From Zerene cesonia (lineage: Eukaryota; Arthropoda; Insecta; Lepidoptera; Pieridae): a DNA stretch of 64,000 nt. The notes under the pieces are model-generated. The model saw nothing but the letters and a program-made list of their open reading frames with translations. It was not told the DNA's origin and did no database searches. Position 1 is the stretch's first letter. Every line of letters starts with the position of its first letter. Shown here in pieces: positions 22,491 through 31,854 of this stretch. Both the position numbers and the translations under genes were made by a program. Where the stretch lies: contig NC_052126.1 in assembly GCF_012273895.1 (NCBI RefSeq), forward strand, positions 2,369,218-2,433,217, read 5' to 3'.

Positions 22491-22995
22491 AAATAAATTA
22501 CTAACTAAAACCCGTTCAAATTGTCGAAAATTGAAATGGGAACACACAGAAGATACCTGATTTTAATTAAAAAAAAGAATCATCACATCGGTTTCACGTC
22601 AAAAGATTTGAAGTATTGAGCACAAAAAATCGAATTGAGAACTTTTTTTTTTTAATTTAGTATAAGAACTCATTATACCAAAGAATAAAAATACATACTC
22701 CAGTTATAAGATCCACATAGATAGAGCAATAGTGAAATTAATATTCTATCTATTAATACTGAATTAGTTGGTTAATTACTGGTTAGCGACGCTAATTGTG
22801 TGAAGACCGGATTATATTCCAGTAAATTAAATTTCAATTATTCTGTGTATTTTATTAGCTTGTGTTTTAGTTGTTTAATGGTTTAATTTACATTACTACC
22901 ACTGTCGTTTTTTATTTATTCAGTCATGATTTATTGTTCTAGAAGATTAGAAATTGAAACTGAACTTAGGTTACACATAAATATGACCTTTCTAT
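22491..22995. other. No recognisable gene or repeat
   Basis: AT-rich, nothing supported. Confidence 0.5.
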
Positions 22996-23145
22996 GTGGG
23001 AGTTGAGCATGCTCCGGTACGAATTGGGCCAGCTCGCGCCGGGGAAGTACCACACTCCCACAGAAACTGGCGTGAAATAATAGCATGCTATTGTGTTTCG
23101 TACGGTGAGTGTCGGAGCCGGAGGCCCATAACCTTTTTCTTATAA
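22996..23145 (+). mobile_element. Retroposon family S, 5' half
   Basis: ATGTGGGAGTTGAGCATGC through GGGCCAGCTCGCGCCGGGG and GGAGCCGGAGGCCCATAAC; the 3' half is missing. Confidence 0.75.
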
Positions 23146-23532
23146 AGCTTCCAAGATGTTCGACCACTTAATCAAAACGCTTTATATAAAATTACGCACA
23201 ATTAAGTGAAAATTATTCAAATTTATTCAATACAACGTTAAAAGGCCACCATATTTCTCTACGCCTAACATTAATTCTTCGGAAACTTTTTATTAATACC
23301 ATCGTACGCGACATCAGAGTCTCCAAGGTGAAATTCAATCTCAATAAATCAGTACCACCTGTCTGAGGTTTTATTAAAAAACTTCCCATTGTTCAGGAAT
23401 TTAATTCTGGTTTGGACCCTCTGAATTGATCGTGAATGGTCTAAATTATTCAATATTCTCATCTCTTGATTTCGTATTTGTGTGATGGATGATTGTTTTA
23501 ATTGATGTCATTTATGTTTTTAATGGTTTTAG

Positions 23533-23699
23533 TCGAAGCTGGGTTGCTATTTGGTAAGGGAAACCATTTAGTTTGTTATATATATGGGGGGACTCTGCTG
23601 CGATTCATAGGAGATCCTGGAGTCCCTGATATATGCCTTGGGTTTGGTCATCAAAGAGATTTTAGTAGGTGGGAATCACACACTGCTTTTACCCCAAAA
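23533..23699 (+). CDS. Candidate exon B, RCC1-repeat-like, with an internal frameshift
   Basis: Starts after the acceptor AATGGTTTTAG (AG at 23531-23532). Its first two bases complete the split codon of exon A to GTC. It then reads EAGLLFGKGNHLV, the start of a propeller blade. From about 23611 the coding signal moves by one base and reads SLIYALGLVIKEILVGGNHT followed by LLLPQ. I-K-E-I-x-V-G-G-N-H-T-L-L-L is a close match to the conserved RCC1 core. The shift lies at about 23606-23611 (ATAGGAG), because the second frame has a stop at 23608. So this is either one extra base by error, a real lesion (pseudogene), or a wrong exon model. A possible weak donor is AAAA|GTCAGA at 23700, leaving phase 2. 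Same strand as exon A, 13.4 kb away. Confidence 0.45.
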
Positions 23700-24564
23700 G
23701 TCAGATTATCTATTGGAGATTTTCCTCCCTGTTGACAAAAAATGTATTTTTATATACTGGAAAGACGAAAAAAGTTGTAGAAAATATAAAGATCCCTTAA
23801 TCAATAGACAAAAATACACAATCTTACACACATTTATATTATGTGTGTTATTCACATCATCAGTGTATACTGACCAATGAACCATTTAACTTTCATACCC
23901 ATCATAATAGACATTCTCTTAAAAGCAATATAAAAAATATGATTCTATATTCCATATTTAGTCGTATATCATAATTTTTTATGCCTATTTATTTACCAAT
24001 TCAGTGTAGTGTCTATGTAAATGAAATTTAATCCATGAAAAATACATAATCCTGGAATATCATAAGCCTCTTTTCATTCAGAATAGCGAAGTTACTGCAT
24101 TATAAAATAAATATTTTATACGTCTTAGACAATGTATGAGTAACGACATAAAACGAAACAATGTACGTGCGCTTTAATTGTGTCTTATTAGTCTCATGAA
24201 GATTTAGATTCACTGGAAATGACTTATTAAAAGCACAATAGGTCCAGTCATTTTGGGTTTTACCAGCTGAGAAATTCCTAGTGAGCTGAATCTGTTTACA
24301 CACCTTTATTATAGCTTTGAATGAAATAATAATAAAAAGCTATTATTTATGTCATACTAATAATTAAAATTTTTATAATGTGTATAAGTGTGGGTAGAAC
24401 TTACATAATTATCTATTTCTTATAAAATCTCTATTATTAAACATTCTATGATATTGTGTTACTTTTGCTGTACTAAATAGCATATAATTAAATGTACTAT
24501 AGACCGATTTTCACGGTAAAAGCCTTCCAATTCTTTTCATTCATTTCAATTTTTGTCTAATAAT
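23700..24564. other. No recognisable gene or repeat
   Basis: AT-rich; the frame of exon B stays open to 23880 but loses any propeller resemblance after 23700. Confidence 0.45.
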
Positions 24565-24612
24565 AATCATGCAGGTGCTCTATGGACTAGTCCATAGAGC
24601 ACCTGCATGATT
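24565..24612. repeat. Perfect 48-bp palindrome with no spacer
   Basis: Left arm AATCATGCAGGTGCTCTATGGACT (24 bases, shown here as 24565-24588) is followed at once by its exact reverse complement (24589-24612). The centre is ACTAGT. Outside it one mismatch is followed by three more pairing bases. It could form a cruciform or hairpin. Confidence 0.95.
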
Positions 24613-25249
24613 TTTAATACCAGCATTCCATGGAGGTTGTTATAGAGATGTGAAAATTTTACATGAATATCATGTCGACTAAAAAAGTTATAAAGATAAT
24701 CTTTTTTCGTAAATAACTTGATTATGATATGATTTTTGTTTCCGATAGTTGGAAGGCTTGAGAAGGCAAAAAAAATACAGGCAACTTTTTGAGTTTGAGT
24801 TTGAGTTTTACAGTAGTAAAAATCATTCCTTGAAGGTGAAGCTTATTATCGCCTATAATATATTTATAACAATAGAATTATATGAATAACAATAATATCA
24901 AGTCTAAATTTATGATATCGCTTTTCTGCTTTACAGTTTTATATTCTAAAATATGAAATATCTTCTAGATTATTTAGGTCACAACTTAACCAAGTCTCTA
25001 TATAAGTTTAAAGACTACTCTCTTGTGAATTAAGACCTTAAAGTTCACACTAACGTTTATTGTCAATTAGTTGCTTTTATATTTTAGTTCAGTTTTATTT
25101 AGAAAATGGAGAAAATTCTGATACTGTTAATAATGCATAAAAATTTTGGTTCTGTCTTGTTCTGTTTTTTTATCCGTTTAAACCCAGTTCCTATAGAATT
25201 AAATGTAGAATCAAAATATTGATTTTAAATATTTACAATACAATTGGCA
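24613..25249. other. No recognisable gene; short GAGTTT tandem
   Basis: A (GAGTTT)3 tract lies near 24788-24806. Otherwise AT-rich with nothing supported. Confidence 0.5.
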
Positions 25250-25370
25250 AAGGTGGAAGAACACCTGATTATAGGCGACCAGCACTACCCGTGAACCTTT
25301 GCAGAGGTGTAAGGGTGCTCTGCGAGTGTATTACCGACTTAAAAAAGGATAAGAGCTGCAGAGGATAATG
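25250..25370 (-). mobile_element. Retroposon family S, degraded 3' part
   Basis: ACACCTGATTATAGGCGACC, CCGTGAACCTTTGCAGAGG and a following purine-rich segment align loosely with the family in minus orientation. Confidence 0.5.
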
Positions 25371-25639
25371 GTAAGGAACGGTTTCCCTTAATATCCATAG
25401 TCTCCATTATACATTCGACTGTACAATTTGAACTAAACTAGCACAAAGTTTTTAGTTAATTATGTAATAGTAAACATAGCTAGTGTTCGTTAGCATACCT
25501 GAGCACACCCTGGCAAATACAGCCCCGTCTGCAGCTGGGATTATATAATAGCAATGGTAATATTATAGTTTTGTGTGTCTTGTGAATTGTTATATGCTTA
25601 TTGCCAAACAATACGTAATACTGACTTCCTTTAAAAAGT

Positions 25640-25837
25640 GATGACTGACTGTCTATTGATCTATCGATCTACATCACAAACTGCTAAACCGATTGGGCTG
25701 AAATTTGATATACAGATAGCCACAGCCATGATGTAAGCATCAGCTTACAGGGATTTCGATAAATTTTACCCCCGAGGGATGAAATAGGGGATGAAAGTTT
25801 GTACCGTGTTTTTTAACCACGTCGACAGTTGCAGCTA
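25640..25837 (+). mobile_element. Helitron-like element
   Basis: Contains ACTGACTGTCTATTGATC, CAAACTGCTAAACCGATTG and GGCTGAAATTTGATATACAG, and ends CGACAGTTGCAGCTAG. CTAG at 25834-25837 joins directly to the next Helitron. Confidence 0.6.
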
Positions 25838-26239
25838 GGAATATTATAAATGCGAAAGTAATTCGCTTGTCTCTTCTTCACGATAAGTTAAATAAAATTT
25901 GGTATAAATCGGAGGCCCGTTTCCTTTTCCTCACCCGTCCTAGTCCATTCCTTTTTTCAGTCGTTAATCCTTTCCTTTTCCCTTACCCCATAAAAGCGAG
26001 CAGCGCATTCGCAGAGGTACTACCTTTGCGAATGTTTATGGGCGGTGGTGATCGTTTACCATTCGGCGAACCACCAGCACAGTTGCCCGCTTTGACATTA
26101 AAAAAAATAATAATAATCTGAGACCTGAGAGAGGACAAGCCTTTTATCCCGTAAATTCCAAGAGATCGGAAACTATGCGCGCAAATACGTTTTTTCTTTT
26201 TCTTTAACTATGCGAGCGAAGCCAGGGGTGGGAAGCTAG
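25838..26239 (+). mobile_element. Helitron interrupted by a family S retroposon
   Basis: 5' part GAATATTATAAATGCGAAAG to AATAAAATTTGGTAT (25838-25908). 3' part CTGAGACCTGAGAGAGGAC to GGGGTGGGAAGCTAG (26118-26239). The two halves match the uninterrupted order seen at 32515 (GATAGTTTCAGACCTGAGGG). 3' CTAG at 26236-26239. Confidence 0.75.
25909..26117 (+). mobile_element. Retroposon family S, 5'-truncated, nested in a Helitron
   Basis: CGGAGGCCCGTTTCCTTTTC to GTTGCCCGCTTTGACATTAA, followed by an A-rich tail AAAAAAATAATAATAAT. The 5' truncation and A tail fit target-primed insertion. Confidence 0.8.
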
Positions 26240-26342
26240 CTACATAATTAAAGCATTTGTATTTGAAGATTTGACAACAGACAAATGCGCTGTGCAAAAT
26301 GCTTGCAAGTAAGCAAGCCAGAGCGAGGCGCTTTGAGTTCAT
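26240..26342 (-). CDS. Candidate first exon encoding a signal peptide, cut by a Helitron end
   Basis: Minus-strand ATG at 26342-26340 with A at -3. The peptide starts MNSKRLALACLLASILHSAF, followed by VCCQ: a basic n-region, an 11-residue hydrophobic core and small residues near a likely cleavage site, i.e. a typical secretory signal. Codons here are GC-richer than the surroundings. A TATAAA lies about 76 bases upstream (26418-26423, minus strand). After about 34 codons the frame runs into the 3' end of the Helitron at 26239 and stops within it (26208). The mature protein is unknown: either it continues through a donor I cannot place, or the Helitron has truncated the gene. The longer 87-codon reading starting at 26471 probably begins too early. 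Confidence 0.35.
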
Positions 26343-26417
26343 AGTTCCGTTTGTGTTTTGGATTTGCTTTGATCTATCGTTTGATTTACCTTGTGCTAAC
26401 GTAGATCTTTTGATGAA

Positions 26418-26423
26418 TTTATA
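26418..26423 (-). promoter_or_regulatory. Possible TATA box of the signal-peptide exon
   Basis: TATAAA on the minus strand, a plausible distance upstream of the ATG at 26342. AT-rich background makes chance occurrence likely. Confidence 0.2.
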
Positions 26424-27114
26424 TTTGGCTGCCCATTGTTTGTATTCATGTATAAAACTATTAAATATCAACTTTTATATAGTTGCGTGTAGGATAGCGT
26501 TCTCATTAGTTAGGTCTTTGTGACAACGATCATAGTTATGCCAACAGTTGATCCCCATTTTTTTAGACTTTTCAAATTTCGAACTCTGTCTTTGTGGTTA
26601 AATATATTAACCTATAATATTTGTAACGAGAACTTAATACTAGTTATTTTAGTAATTTAACTTACGCAATAAATAAAGAACGATATAAGTATACAATTTC
26701 GTTACCGCAACCGTAATTCCTCCAAAACTGCAGTTTGCACATTCATTCAAAATAAACTCTACGGTAGCCTTAAATAATGTCCATTTTTGCCTTTTTAAAA
26801 CATCTCTTATAAGCTTACTATTAACATAAAGCGCTTTTCTTCTAACTCACCGTGTCATTCCGTTAGACATCCAATTTGTTTTCAAAGGCTGCAGCGACTG
26901 AAATGCATGATTGTTCATGAATTTCCATGAATAATACGGACAAAGTTATTTTGCTTAACAAAATCTCTTTAAGACTGAATAATGCAGTTATTTGAATAAC
27001 TAAGTCAATTGTGGAGTAAGCTGGAGTATAGCTACAGCAGTATGGAAAGTAGTTGATTTGATTATCTACTACTAATGCTGCTGTCGAGTTATATAGTAGA
27101 TTATCTGATGTTGA
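26424..27114. other. No recognisable gene or repeat
   Basis: AT-rich, nothing supported. Confidence 0.45.
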
Positions 27115-27388
27115 AATCTTGTGTGTATAAAAAGTGAAGTCCCGTGTCCCCTACTGGGGTATGGGGCAGATGATATACATCTGTTTCACTGTTCGTTTTT
27201 TTTTTTCTTTTTTTTTATGGACAAGTAGGTGATCAGCCTTCTGTGTCCTGCCAGACCGAGACTTTTTTTTTTGTGCGTCCCCATCGGGAGTCGAACCCAG
27301 GACCCCTCGGTTCTACGCTCACGCGTTAACCACTGTACCAAGGAGGCGGTCAATTCAAACATGAAGGGGTTCTCAATCTTGTGTGTAT
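27115..27388 (-). mobile_element. tRNA-derived SINE (family T), 14-bp TSD
   Basis: Minus strand: TTGGTACAGTGGTTAACGCG (A box), GGGTTCGACTCCC (B box), A run, tail ending GGGGACACGGGACTTCACTT. Perfect direct repeat AATCTTGTGTGTAT at 27115-27128 and 27375-27388. About 23 extra bases precede the head, absent from other copies. Confidence 0.88.
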
Positions 27389-27499
27389 GGATGAGGCTTA
27401 TTTTTAAAATTGGTGGTGTTGGAACATCTTTACATTTTGGGAGTAACTACAACCTTCGGTCTTTATTTGTAGTCATGTCGTCGAGACCAAGACACTGAA

Positions 27500-27640
27500 G
27501 ACACTGATCGAATACCTCTGGAAATAGTTGGTGTGAGTGGCCCCCGGGGAAGTAGCCGCGGTTTCTGCTGGATAACTACCGACCAAAACTCCCCTGTGTT
27601 CCTGCTGCTGCTGTAGTGAAGGGGCCACGGTAGGATTCGA
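27500..27640. repeat. Interspersed repeat family N
   Basis: CCCCGGGGAAGTAGCCGCGG and CTACCGACCAAAACTCCCC parallel the repeat at 19250. The GC content is well above background. Confidence 0.5.
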
Positions 27641-27690
27641 CCGTCTTCTACGATGCTCTTATATCTGATATAATCGCATTAATTATAGCA

Positions 27691-28025
27691 TATTTTTTTT
27701 TTTTTTTTATGTCATAGCGGGCAACTGAGCTGGTGGTCCGCCCGATGGTAAACGATCACCACCGCCCATGAACATTCGCAGAGGCTTAGACCTCTGAGAA
27801 TGCGCTGCCCGCTTTTAAGGGATAAGGGATGAGGAAAGGATTGATGAATGGAAAGAAGGAATGGACTGGGAAGGACTAGGAGAAGGAAATAGGCCTCCGG
27901 CTCCCCCACTCACCGTACGAAACACAATAGCAAGCTATTATTTCACGCCGGTTTTCTATGGGGGTGTGGTACTTCCCCGGTGCGAGCTGGCCCAATTCGT
28001 GCCGAAGCGTGCTCGACTCCCACAA
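27691..28025 (-). mobile_element. Retroposon family S, longest copy
   Basis: The best reference copy, about 333 bp. In its own orientation: GTGGGAGTCGAGCACGC, GGCACGAATTGGGCCAGC, CCGGCGTGAAATAATAGC, TCGTACGGTGAGTGGGGGAG, a C/T-rich middle, GCGCATTCTCAGAGG, GGTGGTGATCGTTTACCATC and CCGCTATGACATAAA with an A run of about 16. No convincing B box and no ORF. Either a SINE of unusual origin or the 3' end of a LINE. Confidence 0.85.
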
Positions 28026-28069
28026 TAAATATTTATGGTCCAATTGGTACATATCCTTGGTGGAATGTG

Positions 28070-28319
28070 TATAAGCTGTCTGTCTGTTTGTTTGTTTATC
28101 TCTTCTTCACCTAAACTCAAATCACTTAACCACTTAATCGATTTGGATGAAATTTGTTACATATATAGTTTAAGATATACAGTTTAATATATAGTAGAAG
28201 GACATAAGATACGTTTCATCTCGGAAATCCTACAGGTACAGAAACCATTTAAGGGAAAAACTCCGAGATCCCCTATCTTTTTATTTACTGTACAGACAAA
28301 GTTACGGACGGAAAGCTAG
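28070..28319 (+). mobile_element. Non-autonomous Helitron (second type)
   Basis: GCTGTCTGTCTGTTTGTTTG, CTTCTTCACCTAAACTCAAA, GATTTGGATGAAATTTGTTA and the end TTACGGACGGAAAGCTAG (CTAG 28316-28319). The 5' limit is approximate. Confidence 0.6.
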
Positions 28320-28684
28320 CCAAAATAAATTTTAACCGGAACAATTAACATTCAACCTACTTCCCATGATTTGCGTAATCCAAACCGTCCACTAATCTAC
28401 CTCTACTTAGCTTTAAATCTATTTAAAACTCGTTAAATTTACATATTCTCAGTATTATTTCGAAACGGCATTATCATATTTCATTGCCACCCAAGTTTAA
28501 TGAAAAACTTCAACTTTGTAAAGCGAAGTTAGAATCGTAATAATGTAAGTCAAATATGAAATTTAAATGGTTTCAGGTGAGTCATTTAACTAGACCTTTG
28601 TGAGGTTAACGCTGTGCCAACATTTGTTGATCTAACGATGTAGTTCTGTGAGCTTTATGTTGATATTCCGTTTCGTTTATGATT
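28320..28684. other. No recognisable gene or repeat
   Basis: AT-rich, nothing supported. Confidence 0.5.
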
Positions 28685-28870
28685 CTTTTTCATGTAATAG
28701 TGGACAACTGAGCTGGTGGTTCGTCTGATGGTAAGCGGTCATCACCGCCCGTGTACATTCGCAGAGGTGGTTTGCGAATGCTTTGCCCGCTTTTAAAGAG
28801 AAGAAGATTGGCGACTAGAAAGAAGGAATGGACTGGAAAGTGTGACGAAATGGAAAAGGGCCGTTTTTTT
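28685..28870 (-). mobile_element. Retroposon family S, 3' part
   Basis: CATGTAATAGTGGACAACTG, GGTGGTTCGTCTGATGG, CCCGCTTTTAAAGAG and GAAAGAAGGAATGGACTGG in minus orientation; truncated at the 5' side. Confidence 0.75.
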
Positions 28871-28884
28871 CCTTCTTATATTAT

Positions 28885-29035
28885 AATTGCATAACTAATT
28901 TTATCTCTGTCTGTCTCTTCTTCACACCCAAACTTCTGCACCGAGTTGGATAGATAATCATTGCAACCCAAGAAAATGCATGTGATAGTTTCTATACTGG
29001 AACGATTTCCAGGAGGAAACTACTAACGGGGGAAA
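28885..29035 (+). mobile_element. Helitron (second type), degraded
   Basis: CTTATATTATAATTGCATAA, TCTCTGTCTGTCTCTTCTTC and ATAGTTTCTATACTGG follow the order of the copies at 28070 and 32515; the 3' CTAG end is missing. Confidence 0.5.
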
Positions 29036-29496
29036 CTATGGAAAATCCCGGAATGACAACTATTCTTATGGCCAAGGAAATAAGGGAGCAAGTGTCACCA
29101 CCGCCCCTAAATAGGGTCCTCAATGTATATATTTCATTATGTTTTTTTGGAATATAAATTATTATTGTTTAAAACAAACTTGTAATACAGGTGTTATAAG
29201 TGCTTTGCTGGCCCTTGAGTAACGTGCCACTTCTATTTATATAATTTTTTCTCGATTATACTATCCGACTCAACTAATAATAGGATTGACCCGGGTAATT
29301 TGTGACGACATAGGCATTAATTCAAACGAATTAACTTTCCAAGTTAATAAATAACATTCGTATTTTAAATTGATGCAAGAGTTCAACAAAATAAAATAAA
29401 CCATTATTGAAATACCAAAAAGGGTTTCTAAGCAAATCGTTTCAAAATAGAATGTAAAAGAAAGAATAACAAAACAATCTATCAAATAAAAATCTG
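29036..29496. other. No confirmed feature
   Basis: A Gly/Asn/Tyr-rich frame at about 29012-29116 was considered and set aside. The rest is AT-rich. Confidence 0.4.
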
Positions 29497-29514
29497 TTGC
29501 GATTAAACTGCAAG

Positions 29515-29696
29515 ACATGCAGTAACAAACACTGGGAAAGTTCGCGAAACGAAACTCGTACGAAATGTCACTTTTGCAGCTCGCATTGAACGTACAAACT
29601 TATTAACTGCTGCTAACTTCGAAGGTTGCAACGATGTTGTTGTGATTGGAGCTGTGAGTGGTTTTATTGTACCAGAGGATAGTTTGATCATGTCTC
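29515..29696 (+). CDS. Candidate exon C, unidentified protein, possible continuation of the RCC1-like gene
   Basis: About 70 codons open without a start (29500-29722). The peptide has AVTNTGKVRETKLVRNVTFA, then ARIERTNLLTAANFEGCNDV and VVIGAVSGFIVPEDSL. Codons are strongly purine-first on this strand; the overlapping 62-codon minus frame looks like its shadow. A possible acceptor AAACTGCAAG ends at 29514 and a possible donor C|GTAAAAG follows 29696. It would start with the third base of a codon, matching the phase-2 end proposed for exon B. HAVTNTGKV resembles the T-x-x-G-x-V turn of RCC1 repeats, but the rest does not, so membership in that gene is a guess. A family S retroposon starts 9 bp after the proposed donor. 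Confidence 0.35.
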
Positions 29697-29704
29697 GTAA
29701 AAGT

Positions 29705-29966
29705 TTGAGATTTTTGTTTTAATGTCATCGGGCTATTGAGCTGGTGGCTCGTTTCATGGTACGGCCCGAACGCGCCTTTAACGGGGAAAGGGTTGACGAC
29801 TGGAAAGAAGGAATGGACTGGGTAGGGTGAGGAAAAGGGGTCCTCCCCCATAATCGTACGAGACACAGTCGCATGCTACGATTTCACGCCGGTCTTCTGT
29901 GCGGCCGTGGTACTTCCCCGGTTCAAGCTGGCCCAATTTATGTCGAAGCATGCTCGACTTCCGTAA
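29705..29966 (-). mobile_element. Retroposon family S with an internal deletion
   Basis: TTTTAATGTCATCGGGCTAT to GAAGCATGCTCGACTTCCG. The segment between GGTACGGCCCGAACGCGCC and the 3' region is shortened. Confidence 0.8.
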
Positions 29967-30214
29967 TAAATGTGCGACAATTAGAAATATGAGTCAATAA
30001 CAAATATGGTCGAATATGTCTATAATATGCTGTGAATTGTACGCTTTTCAAGTTAATTTAAGTTAAGTTTAAGTTACAAGAAAAATTTGGTCAAGTGTGA
30101 TGTGGACTGGTGCTACCGAGGGTTGCATATAAATAAGCTAACGAGCACCTATAAATAATTGCCCACCCATCCAATTTGTGAACGTTCCAATCGCGGCTTA
30201 ACCATTTTTTCTTT
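29967..30214. other. No recognisable feature
   Basis: Includes a short AAGTTAATTTAAGTTAAGTT-type repeat near 30050. Confidence 0.45.
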
Positions 30215-30305
30215 GATCTTCTAGAGACTCAAGATGACAAAAATGTCAAATGGCTATCACGGTTCATTAGAGTGCTTGGTGACTGACGGATAGACAGACA
30301 AAAAC
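30215..30305 (-). repeat. Interspersed repeat family R
   Basis: The minus strand reads TTTGTCTGTCTATCCGTCAG, GTCACCAAGC and GAACCGTGATAGCCA; the related plus-strand copy is at 61855. Common in lepidopteran DNA from memory; class uncertain. Confidence 0.55.
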
Positions 30306-30412
30306 CCAAAGAAGACAAACAATTAATTTTTTAATTTATATTGTAGTCATTATTTCGTTAATTTATGTAGTAGATCCTACAATACCCTCCTATTAATCCT
30401 ACTAGTCCTACT

Positions 30413-30611
30413 TCCTACTAATATTATAATTGCGAAAGGATGTGATGCGTGTGTGTGTTTGTTGCTCTTTCACGCAAAAACAACTGAACCGACTGCAATG
30501 AAATTTGGTACGTAGACAGCTGGACAACTGGAATAACATATAGACAACTTTTTATCCCGATATTTCTGCGGGATACGGACTTACGCGGGTGAAACCGTGG
30601 GGATTGGCTAG
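30413..30611 (+). mobile_element. Non-autonomous Helitron (Lep1-like), intact ends
   Basis: TCCTACTAATATTATAATTG start, hairpin region GCGGGTGAAACCGTGG, end GGGATTGGCTAG before T. Confidence 0.85.
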
Positions 30612-31210
30612 TCATTCAAAACTCAAGCGTTAAAAATAAGTAACTGCTTCAAATACAATGTACTTTTACTATCGCGGATGGTTATAAAATTAAATATAAT
30701 TACACCCCACAGATATAATATAATTCATGTATCATAGTACATTAACCTCTACAGTAAACATTTATTACTATATGGAACTTAATAGACCGTAATACTTGTC
30801 TCAATAATTAACGGAACAAGCAAATGCTGCAAAATGAATGGCATAATGTCGCCCTCTGTCTTCTGCCATCAATTTGCGTGGAGCACGAGCATTGTTCGCT
30901 CTTACTGAACTTTGTCTAGTGCTGTACCAAGTATCGATAAGCTGTAGTATCGATAAGTTAATATTCATGACTTTTAAGAGATAACATGCTCTTTATATTC
31001 AACTGTTAAATCACATAGTAACCAAGCAAGCCTCAAAACTGTTTCTGAAAAGGATTAATTCAATTGTTTATTGAATAGTTTTGATACTTATTATTCAAAA
31101 TCGCGTTCCAAAAGGATTGTTATCAAACTCGCGATATTACGCAAACGCTGTTGAGATTTGCGACCCAAAACATTTGCTTGCAATTCAACGCACTCTTTAT
31201 CGTTAAATAA
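30612..31210. other. No recognisable gene or repeat
   Basis: AT-rich. A GTATCGATAAG motif occurs twice near 30930-30960. Confidence 0.45.
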
Positions 31211-31534
31211 AGCAAATATAACGCAGTGGTGGCTCAGTGGTGAGAACCTCGGACTTCATAATCGATAAGTCAGGGTTCGAGACTAGGCGAGCATGCAGGA
31301 AATAAATTGATTTTTCAACTTATCTGCACATGTTGATAACATCATCACTGCTTACAACGATGAAGGAAAACATCGTGAGGAAACCGGCATGTCCATGAAT
31401 CAAAAGTTCGGCGACATCTGCCAACCCGCACTTGGCCAGCGTGGTGGATTTTAGCTTGAATCCTCATAGAGGCCTGTGTCCCCGCAGTGGGAACGTGTAT
31501 GGGCTGATGATGATGATGATGAGAGCAAATATAA
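31211..31534 (+). mobile_element. tRNA-derived SINE (family K), full length with TSD
   Basis: Head AGTGGTGGCTCAGTGGTGAG (A box) and AGGGTTCGAGACTAGGCG (B box), body GAAATAAATTGATTTTTCAA, GGAAACCGGCATG, CCCGCACTTGGCCAGCGTGG, AGAGGCCTGTGTCC, tail (TGA)n at about 31505-31521. Direct repeat AGCAAATATAA at 31211 and 31524, extending to GCA with one mismatch. The 117-codon ORF over this region (31432-31785) is the SINE, not a gene. Confidence 0.88.
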
Positions 31535-31854
31535 TGCAAGTTATGTATTATGCCGTGAGTTCTCCCAAACATCCGACATGTGCAAATTGCAACGACGTAG
31601 AATCGCTTCGCAGGCTTTTATTTCTGCGTAGTTTTTTAATAAACCGAATCAAACCCAACCAATCATATCGTATTCCCATTTTACAATATTACAGATTCAC
31701 ATCTGTAAGTTATAATTATAGAAAACTAATGCATTTAATTGTAAACAGGATCACATATTTTCGACACTTTCTAATTATAATCTAAGGATCTTTACTACTT
31801 TGCGTGGATATGGTGTTAAGTTTATATGTATGTAACTTTTTTAATTGACTTCAC
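31535..31854. other. No recognisable gene or repeat
   Basis: Nothing supported. Confidence 0.45.

Noticed and set aside
29012..29116. Short frame reading NGGNYGKSRNDNYSYGQGNK before a stop, with a TTTCCAG acceptor-like site
   Set aside because: The upstream part aligns with the second-type Helitron interior, so the acceptor is probably TE sequence, and 30-odd codons are too few to support a Gly/Tyr-rich protein end.
29503..29691. 62-codon minus-strand ORF
   Set aside because: Shadow of the better-supported plus-strand block at 29515-29696, judged by purine-first codon bias.
31432..31785. 117-codon plus-strand ORF
   Set aside because: Its first part is the family K SINE and its (TGA)n tail; the rest is unremarkable.
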